This document shows, in pieces, positions 44,937-53,649 of a DNA stretch of 58,621 nt (its first letter is position 1; the number at the start of each line of letters is the position of its first letter). The DNA is from DAISIL01 sp036822015 (lineage in GTDB: Bacteria > Bacteroidota > Bacteroidia > Cytophagales > Bernardetiaceae). Location: the NCBI GenBank assembly GCA_036822015.1, contig DAISIL010000014.1:1-58621 (forward strand). Direction: 5' to 3'. The position numbers and the translations under genes are program-made. The notes under the pieces were generated by a model. That model was given only the letters and a program-made list of their open reading frames with translations. It was not told where the DNA came from and did no database searches.

Positions 44937-45026
44937 CACCATAAAATCTTTTTTTATTCAAACCATTTCTTTACACGCCTTGTCTTTAAGGTATAAAACA
45001 CTAAAACCAATTTAATCAGCTGTGTT

Positions 45027-46094
45027 ATGGTTGCACTATTAGGAGGAGTAGCACTGATACTCATTACCGTCTTGTTCACTTTGATCTATCGCGTATTTAC
45101 GCTCGTAGAAATTTCTAAGCGAAAGGAACTAGGCGTTACCCCCGAAGATGGCGAGGTAACCACAGAGTCGGGCAACCGTATGCACGCCCTGCTCTTTATT
45201 GCTTTTTTCTTTGTGGGTTTCGGACTGTTCGCCTGGTACTCGGCATCGGCAAGCGATAAGTACGTCCTTCCGATCGCCTCCGTACATGGTGAAAGCATCG
45301 ACTATCTGTTTTGGATAACGACAGCAGTCGTAGTCTTTGTCTTTGTCTTGACTCACGTATTGTTGTTCTTCTTTCCGATGATATACAGCTTCAAGAAGGA
45401 CAAAAGAGCACATTTCTATGCACACAACAACAGGCTCGAGCTTGTCTGGACGGTTATCCCTGCAATAGTCTTAACGCTTCTCGTTGTGGGCGGATGGCGT
45501 GTGTGGAGTGACATAACTGCACCTGCACCCGAAGAAGCAGTACAAGTAGAGATTATGGGTAAGCAGTTTAACTGGCAGATGCGTTATGGTGGAGCAGATA
45601 ATAAGGTAGGTCGCCATGACTTCAGGCAAATAGATGCTACCAACTCTATGGGTATCGACTTTGTCAATGATTTGGCAACAAACAAAGATGATTTTACAAC
45701 CAATACGCTCATGCTCCCAAAAGGACGTGATGTGTTGCTCAAAATCTGGTCACGAGATGTATTGCACAGTGTTTTCCTCCCTCATTTTCGCGTGAAGATG
45801 GACGCTGTTCCGGGTATGCCCACGCAGTTCTGGTTCCGACCAACAAAGACTACTGAAGAGATGCGTGCTGAATTGAAGGCAAAGGGCGATCCAAATTGGG
45901 AAAAGTTTGAGTATCGTCTCAACTGTACCGAAATATGTGGAACTAGCCATTTTGCTATGGCTGCTCGAGTTGTCGTCGTTACCGAAGACGAGTACGAAGC
46001 ATGGGTGAAAGATCAGGAGCCTTGGGCAGATAAAAACAAAGATTATCTGGCAGAAAAAGGAATTATCCTTCCCGACATGGCACTCAATGACTAA
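45027..46094 (+). CDS. coxB: Cytochrome c oxidase subunit II
   Basis: A 355-residue subunit II. Three hydrophobic segments are seen instead of the usual two, the first right at the N-terminus (LLGGVALILITVLFTLIYRVF). The cupredoxin domain ends with the CuA site CTEICGTSHFAM, and VLHSVFLPHFRVKMDAVPGM holds the first CuA His. It accepts electrons from cytochrome c or from the complex III cytochrome. It follows the act operon, consistent with a functional or physical supercomplex known in Bacteroidota. Confidence 0.95.
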   Translation: MVALLGGVALILITVLFTLIYRVFTLVEISKRKELGVTPEDGEVTTESGNRMHALLFIAFFFVGFGLFAWYSASASDKYVLPIASVHGESIDYLFWITTAVVVFVFVLTHVLLFFFPMIYSFKKDKRAHFYAHNNRLELVWTVIPAIVLTLLVVGGWRVWSDITAPAPEEAVQVEIMGKQFNWQMRYGGADNKVGRHDFRQIDATNSMGIDFVNDLATNKDDFTTNTLMLPKGRDVLLKIWSRDVLHSVFLPHFRVKMDAVPGMPTQFWFRPTKTTEEMRAELKAKGDPNWEKFEYRLNCTEICGTSHFAMAARVVVVTEDEYEAWVKDQEPWADKNKDYLAEKGIILPDMALND

Positions 46095-46150
46095 TACATT
46101 TAAAGAACTACACACCAGCACCTTGTTTTCACACTTAAATCCCCGTTTGT

Positions 46151-48010
46151 ATGTCCACAGTAGATATTGATCTTCAGGTTCACACAGATGATGGGCATGA
46201 GCATCATCATCATCACGAGACGTTTTGGACGAAATACATTTTCTCCACGGATCACAAAATGATTGCCAAGCAATTCCTGGTAACGGGTATTCTTTGGGCG
46301 ATTGTTGGTGGTTTGCTCTCGGTCATCTTTCGTCTTCAGTTGGGCTTTCCCAACTCGGATTTGTCTTTTTTGAAACCCGTTCTGGGTGGTTACATCAACG
46401 GTGATAGCCTAGATCAAGAGTCTTATCTAGCACTGGTTACGATGCACGGAACCATTATGGTTTTCTTCGTCTTAACGGCAGGTTTGAGCGGAACATTTAG
46501 TAATTTCTTGATTCCGTTGCAGATAGGCGCACGTGATATGGCATCAGGTTTTATGAACATGCTCTCGTATTGGTTCTTTTTCCTGGCCAGCGTTGTTATG
46601 TTTGCTTCGCTTTTCCTGGAAACAGGACCTGCTTCGGGTGGTTGGGTAATCTACCCACCTTTGAGTGCTATTCCCGAGGCCTCTCCTGGATCAGGTGATG
46701 GAATGACCTACTGGTTGGTTTCCATGGTCTTCTTTATTGTCTCTACGTTATTAGGCGGCATCAACTACATCGCTACGGTTATCAATATGCGTACGAAAGG
46801 TATGACCTTCACGCGCATGCCCCTCACAATTTGGGCTTTCTTCATCACGGCAATCATTGGTTTGCTTTCATTTCCTGTATTGCTTTCTGCTTGCTTGCTG
46901 CTCGTTTTTGATCGCCATTTCGGAACAAGTTTCTATTTGTCAGATATTTACATCAACGGACGCGCACTCCCCAACGAAGGTGGTAGCCCGATCTTGTTTC
47001 AGCACTTGTTCTGGTTCCTGGGGCACCCAGAAGTTTACATCGTTCTTTTGCCAGCTTTGGGTATCACCTCTGAAATTATCTCTACCAACGCACGTAAGCC
47101 TATCTTTGGTTATCGTGCCATGATTGGTTCAATTCTCGGTATTGCATTTTTGTCATTCATCGTTTGGGCGCACCACATGTTTGTATCGGGTATGAACCCA
47201 TTCTTGGGTACGGTCTTCATGTTCTTGACCCTGATTATTGCCATTCCTTCGGCAGTAAAGGCGTTCAACTACATCACAACACTCTGGCGCGGAAACCTTG
47301 TGTTTACGCCTGCTATGTTGTTTTCCATCGCTCTGGTTTCGTTCTTCATCTCTGGTGGTCTGACGGGTATTCACCTGGCTAGTGCGGCTATTGATATTCA
47401 GTTGCACGACACATACTTTGTAGTTGCTCACTTTCACCTGGTGATGGGTTCTGCTTCTTTCTTCGGATTGTTGGCGGGTGTTTATCACTGGTTCCCGAAG
47501 ATGTATGGACGAATGCTTAACAAGCAGTTGGGCTATATTCACTTCTGGCTGACTTTCGTGGGTGTATATATGGTGTTCTTCCCGATGCACTACATTGGTA
47601 TCGCCGGTTTCCCACGTCGTTACTATGCTTTTACCACAGTGGATATGTTCAATGACTTTATGGACTTGAACGCTTTCATCAGTGTTGCGGCAATCCTGAC
47701 CTTCTCGGCGCAGTTGATCTTCTTGTTCAACTTCTTCTACTCGATGTATCGTGGACGTTTGGCACCCAAAAACCCCTGGCGTTCCAATACCCTTGAGTGG
47801 ACAACTGAGCGTGATCCAGGGCATGGTAACTGGCAAGGGCCACTCCCAACCGTTTATCGTTGGCCGTATGATTACAGCAAGCCCGGCGCAGCCGAGGACT
47901 TCATTCCGCAGACAGTCCCTTATTCTGCCACTCCTGAATCGAACTTAGAGTACGAAAAGGAACTAGCCGAAGAGGAAAACAAGACAAAACAGTCAGCGGT
48001 GCGTTCTTAA
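46151..48010 (+). CDS. coxA: Cytochrome c oxidase subunit I
   Basis: A 619-residue haem-copper oxidase core of the A family. TMHGTIMVFF contains the low-spin haem His, WFLGHPEVYIVLLPALG contains the CuB His and the His-Tyr crosslink site, and HDTYFVVAHFHLVMGS contains the haem a3 and low-spin ligands. About twelve helices plus extra C-terminal residues. An unusual His-rich N-terminus (HTDDGHEHHHHHETFW) precedes the first helix. Subunit III is not in the window. A terminator lies 20 bp past the stop. Confidence 0.96.
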   Translation: MSTVDIDLQVHTDDGHEHHHHHETFWTKYIFSTDHKMIAKQFLVTGILWAIVGGLLSVIFRLQLGFPNSDLSFLKPVLGGYINGDSLDQESYLALVTMHGTIMVFFVLTAGLSGTFSNFLIPLQIGARDMASGFMNMLSYWFFFLASVVMFASLFLETGPASGGWVIYPPLSAIPEASPGSGDGMTYWLVSMVFFIVSTLLGGINYIATVINMRTKGMTFTRMPLTIWAFFITAIIGLLSFPVLLSACLLLVFDRHFGTSFYLSDIYINGRALPNEGGSPILFQHLFWFLGHPEVYIVLLPALGITSEIISTNARKPIFGYRAMIGSILGIAFLSFIVWAHHMFVSGMNPFLGTVFMFLTLIIAIPSAVKAFNYITTLWRGNLVFTPAMLFSIALVSFFISGGLTGIHLASAAIDIQLHDTYFVVAHFHLVMGSASFFGLLAGVYHWFPKMYGRMLNKQLGYIHFWLTFVGVYMVFFPMHYIGIAGFPRRYYAFTTVDMFNDFMDLNAFISVAAILTFSAQLIFLFNFFYSMYRGRLAPKNPWRSNTLEWTTERDPGHGNWQGPLPTVYRWPYDYSKPGAAEDFIPQTVPYSATPESNLEYEKELAEEENKTKQSAVRS

Positions 48011-48030
48011 CGTACATGATGCAAAGCAAG

Positions 48031-48061
48031 ACCCACACAGCCCAGGTTGTGTGGGTTTTTT
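48031..48061 (+). terminator. Terminator after coxA
   Basis: ACCCACACA and TGTGTGGGT form a perfect 9-bp stem followed by six T. The -7 element of the next gene starts 5 bp later. Confidence 0.9.
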
Positions 48062-48065
48062 GTTT

Positions 48066-48073
48066 TATCTTTG
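48066..48073 (+). promoter_or_regulatory. Candidate -7 element for the aminotransferase gene
   Basis: TATCTTTG matches TAnnTTTG 24 bp before the ATG at 48097. A TTG at 48047-48049 gives only a 16-nt spacer and lies inside the coxA terminator, so the -33 part is uncertain. Confidence 0.45.
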
Positions 48074-48096
48074 AAACCGTATCAATTACTTATTCC

Positions 48097-49413
48097 ATGC
48101 GACAGCAACTCCTTCGGCCAGGAGCCAACGAACTCACCTACGAAATACGCGGCATCGTCCGTAAGGCACGTCAGGTTGAAGCCCTTGGTAAAGAGATTTT
48201 CTGGGAAAACATCGGCGATCCCATCCAAAAAAACGCGCAAGTTCCCTCGTGGATCAAAACGATTATTAGCCAATTAGCCGAGCAAAATGAAAGCTATGGC
48301 TACTGCGACTCCAAAGGGGTTTTGGCGACTCGGCAGTTTTTGGCCGAACGTACCAATGCCCGAGGAGGTGCGCAGATTGATGCAGAGGATGTGCTGTTTT
48401 TCAATGGCTTAGGAGATGCCATCTCAAAGCTCTACCAATATCTTACCCCAACGGCCAGGATCATTGGCCCTTCTCCTGCCTACTCAACGCACTCCTCCGC
48501 CGAAGCTGCCCACGCCAATACGCATCCGATCACGTATCGCCTTGATCCCAACAATGCCTGGCTGCCCGATCTGGATGACTTATACTTGCAGATCAAGTAC
48601 AATCCCAATATCGTTGGGATATTGATTATCAATCCGGATAACCCAACAGGCATGGTGTATCCCGAAGAGATTATCCGACGGATGGTGGATATTGCCCGTG
48701 AGTTTGATCTTTTTGTAATCTGCGATGAGATTTATCTAAACGTTACTTACAACGGAGCCGTCGCCTATCCTTTGGCTGACTTTCTTGGGGATGTACCAGG
48801 GATCGCCCTGCGTGGTATCTCAAAAGAACTGCCCTGGCCTGGATCGCGTTGTGGCTGGATGGAGTTCTATAATCGTCGGGCAGACAAAGAGTTCGAGCGG
48901 CTCTGCCAAACCCTCGAAAATGCCAAGATGATCGAAGTGTGCGCCACCAAACTCCCACAACTGGCTATCCCGAAGATACTTGGCGATGCGCGATACGATG
49001 CTTATCGTGCCGAACAAAACGAACGTATTGGGCGGCGCAGCCGTCTTATTGCTAGTTTGTTTGAAGACTTGCCCTATGTCTATTTCAACCCTACTTTTGG
49101 TGCCTTCTACAACACGATCATCTTTCGGGAGGGAGCCTTACAGCCCGGACAACGACTGGCACTGCCCGATCAAGCCACAGCAGAACTTTTATCCCGCTGG
49201 TTAGCCGAAGAACCAAACATTTCGCCGGACAAAAGATTTGTCTATTACTTACTTGCCGCTAAGGGCGTTTGTGTAGTACCCATATCCTCGTTTTGCTCGA
49301 ATTTACAAGGCTTTCGTGTAACACTTTTGGAAGAAGAGGAAGACATCTTACGCTACACATTTACCCACATTCGCCAAGCCCTTGAAGAATTTTTGCAACC
49401 AGTACTTGTGTAG
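48097..49413 (+). CDS. PLP-dependent aminotransferase, class I/II
   Basis: A protein of 438 residues from the ATG at 48097 (MRQQLLRPGANELTYEIRGI); longer starts would run back through the terminator. Fold type I aminotransferase features: IINPDNPTGMVYP binds the cofactor, VICDEIYLNVTY has the Asp and Tyr contacting PLP, and GISKELPWPGSRCGWM has the Schiff-base Lys and substrate Arg region. The subfamily resembles those acting on alanine or aspartate, but the substrate cannot be fixed by eye. The alpha/beta hydrolase gene begins 2 bp later. Confidence 0.9.
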   Translation: MRQQLLRPGANELTYEIRGIVRKARQVEALGKEIFWENIGDPIQKNAQVPSWIKTIISQLAEQNESYGYCDSKGVLATRQFLAERTNARGGAQIDAEDVLFFNGLGDAISKLYQYLTPTARIIGPSPAYSTHSSAEAAHANTHPITYRLDPNNAWLPDLDDLYLQIKYNPNIVGILIINPDNPTGMVYPEEIIRRMVDIAREFDLFVICDEIYLNVTYNGAVAYPLADFLGDVPGIALRGISKELPWPGSRCGWMEFYNRRADKEFERLCQTLENAKMIEVCATKLPQLAIPKILGDARYDAYRAEQNERIGRRSRLIASLFEDLPYVYFNPTFGAFYNTIIFREGALQPGQRLALPDQATAELLSRWLAEEPNISPDKRFVYYLLAAKGVCVVPISSFCSNLQGFRVTLLEEEEDILRYTFTHIRQALEEFLQPVLV

Positions 49414-49415
49414 CT

Positions 49416-50270
49416 ATGGGGAAATCTGTCCAACATTACGTAATTCCGGCCAGTGAGACCTATCCTAAGCCCATTACTTTTGATGTTTGCTGGGAAGGTG
49501 ATGGCCCCCTTCCGCTTTTGCTTTTTGTGCATGGCTTTAAGGGCTTTAAAGATTGGGGAACATTCCCGCTGGTCGCTGATTTTTTCGCAGCACAGGGGTT
49601 TATGTTTCTCAAAATGAATTTTTCCCACAACGGAACCACACCCAAAACCTTACTGGATTTTACGGATTTAGAGGCTTTTGGGCAAAATAACTTTGGCACC
49701 GAACTCGAGGACATCGGACGTGTCTTGGATACCCTGGCACTAAGCAACCTTCCATACGACCCTTCAAAAATTGGTATCATTGGGCATAGCCGAGGGGGGA
49801 GTATTGCTCTTATCAAAGCCGCCGAGGACGAACGAATAAAAGCGGTGGCTACCTGGGCCGCTGTTGCTGACCTGGTAGGGCGTTATGCACCCGAAGACAA
49901 AGCAGCAGCCTGGGAGCAAACTGGCGTGGATTATGTCTTGAATGGGCGAACAGAACAGCAGATGCCCCTTTACTTTCAGCTCTTTACAGATACCCGCCAA
50001 CATGCTCAACGCTATGATGTGTGCGCGGCGGCAACGCGCCTTCAAAAGCCGCTTTTGGTTGTGCATGGTACGGCAGATGCCGCTGTATCACCCGATGAGG
50101 CACGGGCAATCGTTCAAAGTTATGGTGAGCCGGCTGCCTTATGCTTAATCCCCGAAGCAGACCATGTTTTTGGGGGATCGCATCCTTACTCTGGGGTAAG
50201 TCTTCCGGCTTATCTCGAACAGGTTTGTGTAGAAACCTCGGTGTTTTTTGAAAAAAATTCTTTACTTTGA
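49416..50270 (+). CDS. Alpha/beta hydrolase (dienelactone hydrolase-like)
   Basis: A 284-residue cytoplasmic hydrolase. LLLFVHGFKGFKDWGTFPL is the oxyanion segment, GHSRGGSIAL the nucleophile elbow, LVVHGTADAAVSPDEA holds the acid Asp, and PEADHVFGG the catalytic His. All three catalytic residues are present. Related proteins cleave peptides, lactones or acyl esters. It is probably co-transcribed with the aminotransferase. Confidence 0.88.
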   Translation: MGKSVQHYVIPASETYPKPITFDVCWEGDGPLPLLLFVHGFKGFKDWGTFPLVADFFAAQGFMFLKMNFSHNGTTPKTLLDFTDLEAFGQNNFGTELEDIGRVLDTLALSNLPYDPSKIGIIGHSRGGSIALIKAAEDERIKAVATWAAVADLVGRYAPEDKAAAWEQTGVDYVLNGRTEQQMPLYFQLFTDTRQHAQRYDVCAAATRLQKPLLVVHGTADAAVSPDEARAIVQSYGEPAALCLIPEADHVFGGSHPYSGVSLPAYLEQVCVETSVFFEKNSLL

Positions 50271-50305
50271 AAACATTTTGTACTACTAACTAAATCAAAC
50301 GTTCT

Positions 50306-51277
50306 ATGGACATTTTCAACTTTGATCTCACTTTGCCCCCAGGTGAAATCGACATCACAAATCCGCTTTTGTATGGCGTGCCGGCATTTGCTGCCCTGAT
50401 TGCGTTCGAGATTTATCTGAGCCTCAAGCATGAGCGCCATTTGTACGTCTGGAAAGACTTTGCTGCTAGCACCTCCATTGGTTTAGGTGCATCCTTACTA
50501 GCTACATTTACGAAGTTGGCTTCTTTGGCTGCTTTCATCGCTATCTATGAAATCTTCAACCCTATCGTGGATGGCGTGCGCACCAACATCATGGGTTACG
50601 AGTCTTTGAGTTTTGCCTGGTACATTTGGTTGCTTTGTCAGTTTTTGGACGATCATAACTACTATTGGTACCACCGTTTGAGCCATGAAGTACGGGTTTT
50701 GTGGGCGGCGCATATGGTACATCACTCGTCGGAGCATTTCAATCTCGGATCAGGAATCCGCAACGGTTGGGTAACGCTTTTCTATAAGCCGATGTTCTGG
50801 CTTTGGATGCCGGCGGTGGGCTTTCATCCGATCATGGTGGCCACTTGTCTGGGGATACAGGCTTTGTATCAGTTTCACCTCCACACCCAGTACATCCCGC
50901 GTTTGGGCTTTTTGGAGCGTTTCATGAACACAGCTACCCAGCATCGGGTACATCACGCCTCTAACGTGGAGTATTTGGATAAAAATCACGGTGGTTTTCT
51001 CAATATTTTTGACAAAATTTATGGTACTTTTCAGGATTATGATGAGCAGATCAAGGTCAAGTACGGCATTCTTCATCCCCCCAACTCCTATAACCCCTTT
51101 GTTATCATTGCCCACGAGTACAAGCATATCTGGAAGGATGTCAAGAGTACAAGCAACCTACGGGATAAATTGATGTATATTTTTGGCCCTCCAGGTTGGA
51201 GCCCCGATGGTTCTACACTGACGGTCAAGGAAATGCAAAAAACAAAGGAACATCTGGAAACAGTCCCTGTGCAATAA
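50306..51277 (+). CDS. Sterol desaturase/fatty acid hydroxylase family protein
   Basis: A 323-residue membrane protein with the three-His-box di-iron pattern: HRLSHE, HMVHHSSEH and HRVHHAS, and a further DKNHGGFLNIFDKIYGTF segment typical of the family. It adds oxygen to, or desaturates, an alkyl chain of a lipid such as a fatty acid, carotenoid or hopanoid. Membrane helices surround the His boxes. It has its own gap of 35 bp after the hydrolase and ends at a bidirectional terminator. Confidence 0.9.
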   Translation: MDIFNFDLTLPPGEIDITNPLLYGVPAFAALIAFEIYLSLKHERHLYVWKDFAASTSIGLGASLLATFTKLASLAAFIAIYEIFNPIVDGVRTNIMGYESLSFAWYIWLLCQFLDDHNYYWYHRLSHEVRVLWAAHMVHHSSEHFNLGSGIRNGWVTLFYKPMFWLWMPAVGFHPIMVATCLGIQALYQFHLHTQYIPRLGFLERFMNTATQHRVHHASNVEYLDKNHGGFLNIFDKIYGTFQDYDEQIKVKYGILHPPNSYNPFVIIAHEYKHIWKDVKSTSNLRDKLMYIFGPPGWSPDGSTLTVKEMQKTKEHLETVPVQ

Positions 51278-51292
51278 ACGCACAAAAAATGT

Positions 51293-51342
51293 AAAGCCTA
51301 CACCGGGTAGATTCGTTAATATATCTTGGGTGTAGGCTTTTA
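51293..51342. terminator. Bidirectional terminator between convergent genes
   Basis: AGCCTACACC and GGTGTAGGCT form a perfect 10-bp stem with an A-run before and a T-run after, so it can serve both the sterol-desaturase gene (+) and the DUF4837 gene (-), whose stop codon it overlaps. Confidence 0.9.
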
Positions 51343-52464
51343 TTTTGCTTTTAGTGCTGGTGGCTGCATGGTGGTTCTGAACGACCAAAGCCCCGTTTCC
51401 AACTCTCTAACCAACTCCCGTTTTTTGCGTCCGGGGGCATACACAAAGCCCTCGATGTAGTACAAGCGCCCGCTTTTTTCGTCCACGATGATGTAGCTCA
51501 CAAAGGGGCCGCCCCCCGTCTGAACCGTAAATCGCCAGGCCCCGCGCATCTCGAGGGCGTAGCTATCCTTAAATCGCTCTTGCTTAAACTTAGGATCAGC
51601 GGGAACAAGCGTTTCGGTGGAGATGTATATCTCGGGACGGTCAATGTCGAAGATATTTTGCTTGCAGATGCTGTCGCGCCAGGCGATGATCTGGAATGGG
51701 TCAAGTTGCTCGGTAGAGGTGTAGGGCTGGTAGGCAAAAAACAAATTACGGTCGATATTGAGGGTGTTATCGAGGCGACGGATGTGCGCAAAGCCACTTT
51801 GCCCCTTTGCATCAACGATGCTTTTGACCAAATCGTAGTCGTATGGGACGGATAAGGTGGCCCCGTGCTGCCCAAAGAGTTGTTTCTCAATACCTGTTTG
51901 GGTGCGTTCAACGTAGAGTTTTTGGAGGAGGCGTTGGCGTTCTTCGTTCTCGAAGAGATCGCGGAGGCGAACGTGGTTTTGTTCGAGGTGTCCGATCAGT
52001 GCCGCGTCCGTTTCCGCAAAGAGATACAAGACTTTCTGACCCTTAGCATGTACGTCGTTGCGCACCTGCATAAAACGCTCTTTTTGGTTGCGTATCTGAG
52101 CCCTTACCTCTTCGGAAAACAAGCCGCGTAGGGTCTGCGTAGCAGGGCTATCTCCCTCAAAAGAGGCAAGATAGACGATGTTTTTGTGGGTGCGTAGCAA
52201 GTCGTTCATCTGCGTACTTTGTACGCGACGTACCTGAAAGCGTGGTTCGGAGGTGAGCAAGCCCGGGAGCGGCGCATAAAAAATATCTTTGATCTCCTGC
52301 CCCAGGGGTGTCTGCCATTTAGCCGTATCCATGACCAGGATGATCTCACCCGTAGCTCCTTTGGCCTCCGGTAGGTAGTCGCCCTTGATGCTTTTTTCTA
52401 CGTCTTGGCAGGCAAAAAAGCTGGCGACGGAAAGAAAAATCAGAAAGAAAAAGAGGTGTTTCAT
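51340..52464 (-). CDS. DUF4837 family lipoprotein
   Basis: A 374-residue lipoprotein (signal ending ASFFAC). Features match DUF4837, a family restricted to Bacteroidota: GATGEIILVMDTAKWQ near the start, FYAPLPGLLTSEPRF, SVPYDYDLVKS, and MRGAWRFTVQTGGGPFVSYI followed by YIEGFVYAPGRKKRELVRELE. The function is unknown. It is 15 bp downstream of the small interrupted gene at 52480-52644 on the same strand. Confidence 0.88.
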   Translation of the reverse strand: MKHLFFFLIFLSVASFFACQDVEKSIKGDYLPEAKGATGEIILVMDTAKWQTPLGQEIKDIFYAPLPGLLTSEPRFQVRRVQSTQMNDLLRTHKNIVYLASFEGDSPATQTLRGLFSEEVRAQIRNQKERFMQVRNDVHAKGQKVLYLFAETDAALIGHLEQNHVRLRDLFENEERQRLLQKLYVERTQTGIEKQLFGQHGATLSVPYDYDLVKSIVDAKGQSGFAHIRRLDNTLNIDRNLFFAYQPYTSTEQLDPFQIIAWRDSICKQNIFDIDRPEIYISTETLVPADPKFKQERFKDSYALEMRGAWRFTVQTGGGPFVSYIIVDEKSGRLYYIEGFVYAPGRKKRELVRELETGLWSFRTTMQPPALKAK

Positions 52465-52479
52465 GGGATCAAACTAATG

Positions 52480-52644
52480 TTAGAGCCACTCTTTGGGCAT
52501 CTGAGATACTTTATCTCTGCCGGAGGGGCGATGAATGGGTTTGTTGATGGGGCGTGTATTTAGTTTTCCTGCTCGGAGGTCTCTGATACGCTGCTCGGCA
52601 ATCTGGCAGGATCAACCAGTTCAAATAAAGGTTTTTCCGACATG
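52480..52644 (-). pseudogene. Small gene with an in-frame TGA at codon 11
   Basis: A frame of 55 codons from ATG 52644 to TAA 52480-52482 is open except for one TGA at 52612-52614. Before it: MSEKPLFETG. After it the frame reads SCQIAEQRIRDLRAG, then KLNTRPINKPIHRPSG and RDKVSQMPKEWL, a protein-like basic sequence that keeps its frame to a proper stop 15 bp before the DUF4837 start. No ATG lies between the TGA and most of this part. It may be a recent nonsense mutation (for example TGG to TGA), a sequencing error, or a recoded codon. I do not recognise the family. Confidence 0.5.
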
Positions 52645-52745
52645 ATGACTTTTCTTTTTTGAGGCAAGATAGGCATTTCTGTCCGCAAAAGTACCGTTTG
52701 GGGCGGTGATGGCGTTAAAACAGGATAAAGACAAACCCAGGCCAG

Positions 52746-53600
52746 ATGCGATACTTTGTTTTTTTTGTGGTGCTGCTTGCCCAGGCCACCCTAGCCCAAG
52801 ACCTCACCGAAAGTTTGGCGGGTAAGCGTTGGGGGCTAGAACACATGATTCAGCCCTACCTGACGGAGCAAATCGACGATACACTTTTTAGTGCGATCAA
52901 CTGCCAGTCCGAGTTCCTTGATCTCAAGCAGGATGGCAGCTATCAGCTACAAGCCCAGGACAAAATCTACACCGGTACCTGGAAGATTACCCCTGATTCT
53001 ACCCTTCGGCTGTACAAAAAAAACGGTAAGATCAATACCCAATTCCAGCTCATTGCCCTTGCGCCAGATGCCGGAATGACGCTCGTTGAACGCTTTAAAG
53101 GACAGAGTTTTATCTACGTTTATTTTTTGTGTACCCCCGAGCAAATGAGCCGAGTAGAGGATACCCGAGCGGCTTTTGAGGTGAACCGTTGGCAAGGGCT
53201 CACCACGGGTATTTATGCCCTGGATCAGCGACTGGAACTGGGCTACTCCTGGGGAAAGACGACCTGGAACAAGATATTTCTGGCTACGGGCCCTAGTCTG
53301 GATTTGGCGCCCTGGAACGGACTTTATGGGGCTTCCTGGGGGTTTTGGTCGCACAAAATCTTCGCCTTTGGCGTACATCTGAACGCCTTCACGGATACGG
53401 AACGGGTACAGTTCGGACTGACCCCCTCCATCGGGGCTGGGCTGCCGGGCAAGTTTGGACAACTGACCTACGGCTATCACTTTTTGTTTTTGGAGGATGG
53501 TGTGCGCCCGCTTGATCCGCTTTCCAGGCACAACATCTCCTTACGGATCGTTTGGCCCTGGCGCAAAGAGACCTATAACGTCTATCAATTTGAAAAATAA
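52746..53600 (+). CDS. Exported lipocalin-like protein, function unknown
   Basis: A 284-residue protein with a signal peptide (YFVFFVVLLAQATLAQ). Residues 20-125 have the lipocalin-like pattern of Bacteroidota: LAGKRWGLEHM, LDLKQDGSYQ, TGTWKITPDSTLRLY. The C-terminal half is rich in aromatic and Gly residues with alternating strands (LELGYSWGKTTW, GLYGASWGFWSH, FGQLTYGYHFLF), suggesting a beta structure at or in the outer membrane. It is followed by the MORN protein after 49 bp. I cannot name a function. Confidence 0.65.
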   Translation: MRYFVFFVVLLAQATLAQDLTESLAGKRWGLEHMIQPYLTEQIDDTLFSAINCQSEFLDLKQDGSYQLQAQDKIYTGTWKITPDSTLRLYKKNGKINTQFQLIALAPDAGMTLVERFKGQSFIYVYFLCTPEQMSRVEDTRAAFEVNRWQGLTTGIYALDQRLELGYSWGKTTWNKIFLATGPSLDLAPWNGLYGASWGFWSHKIFAFGVHLNAFTDTERVQFGLTPSIGAGLPGKFGQLTYGYHFLFLEDGVRPLDPLSRHNISLRIVWPWRKETYNVYQFEK

Positions 53601-53649
53601 ACCTTGCGTAGCGGCGTTTTGAGAACAACACAAACCAGTTCCTCTTGCT

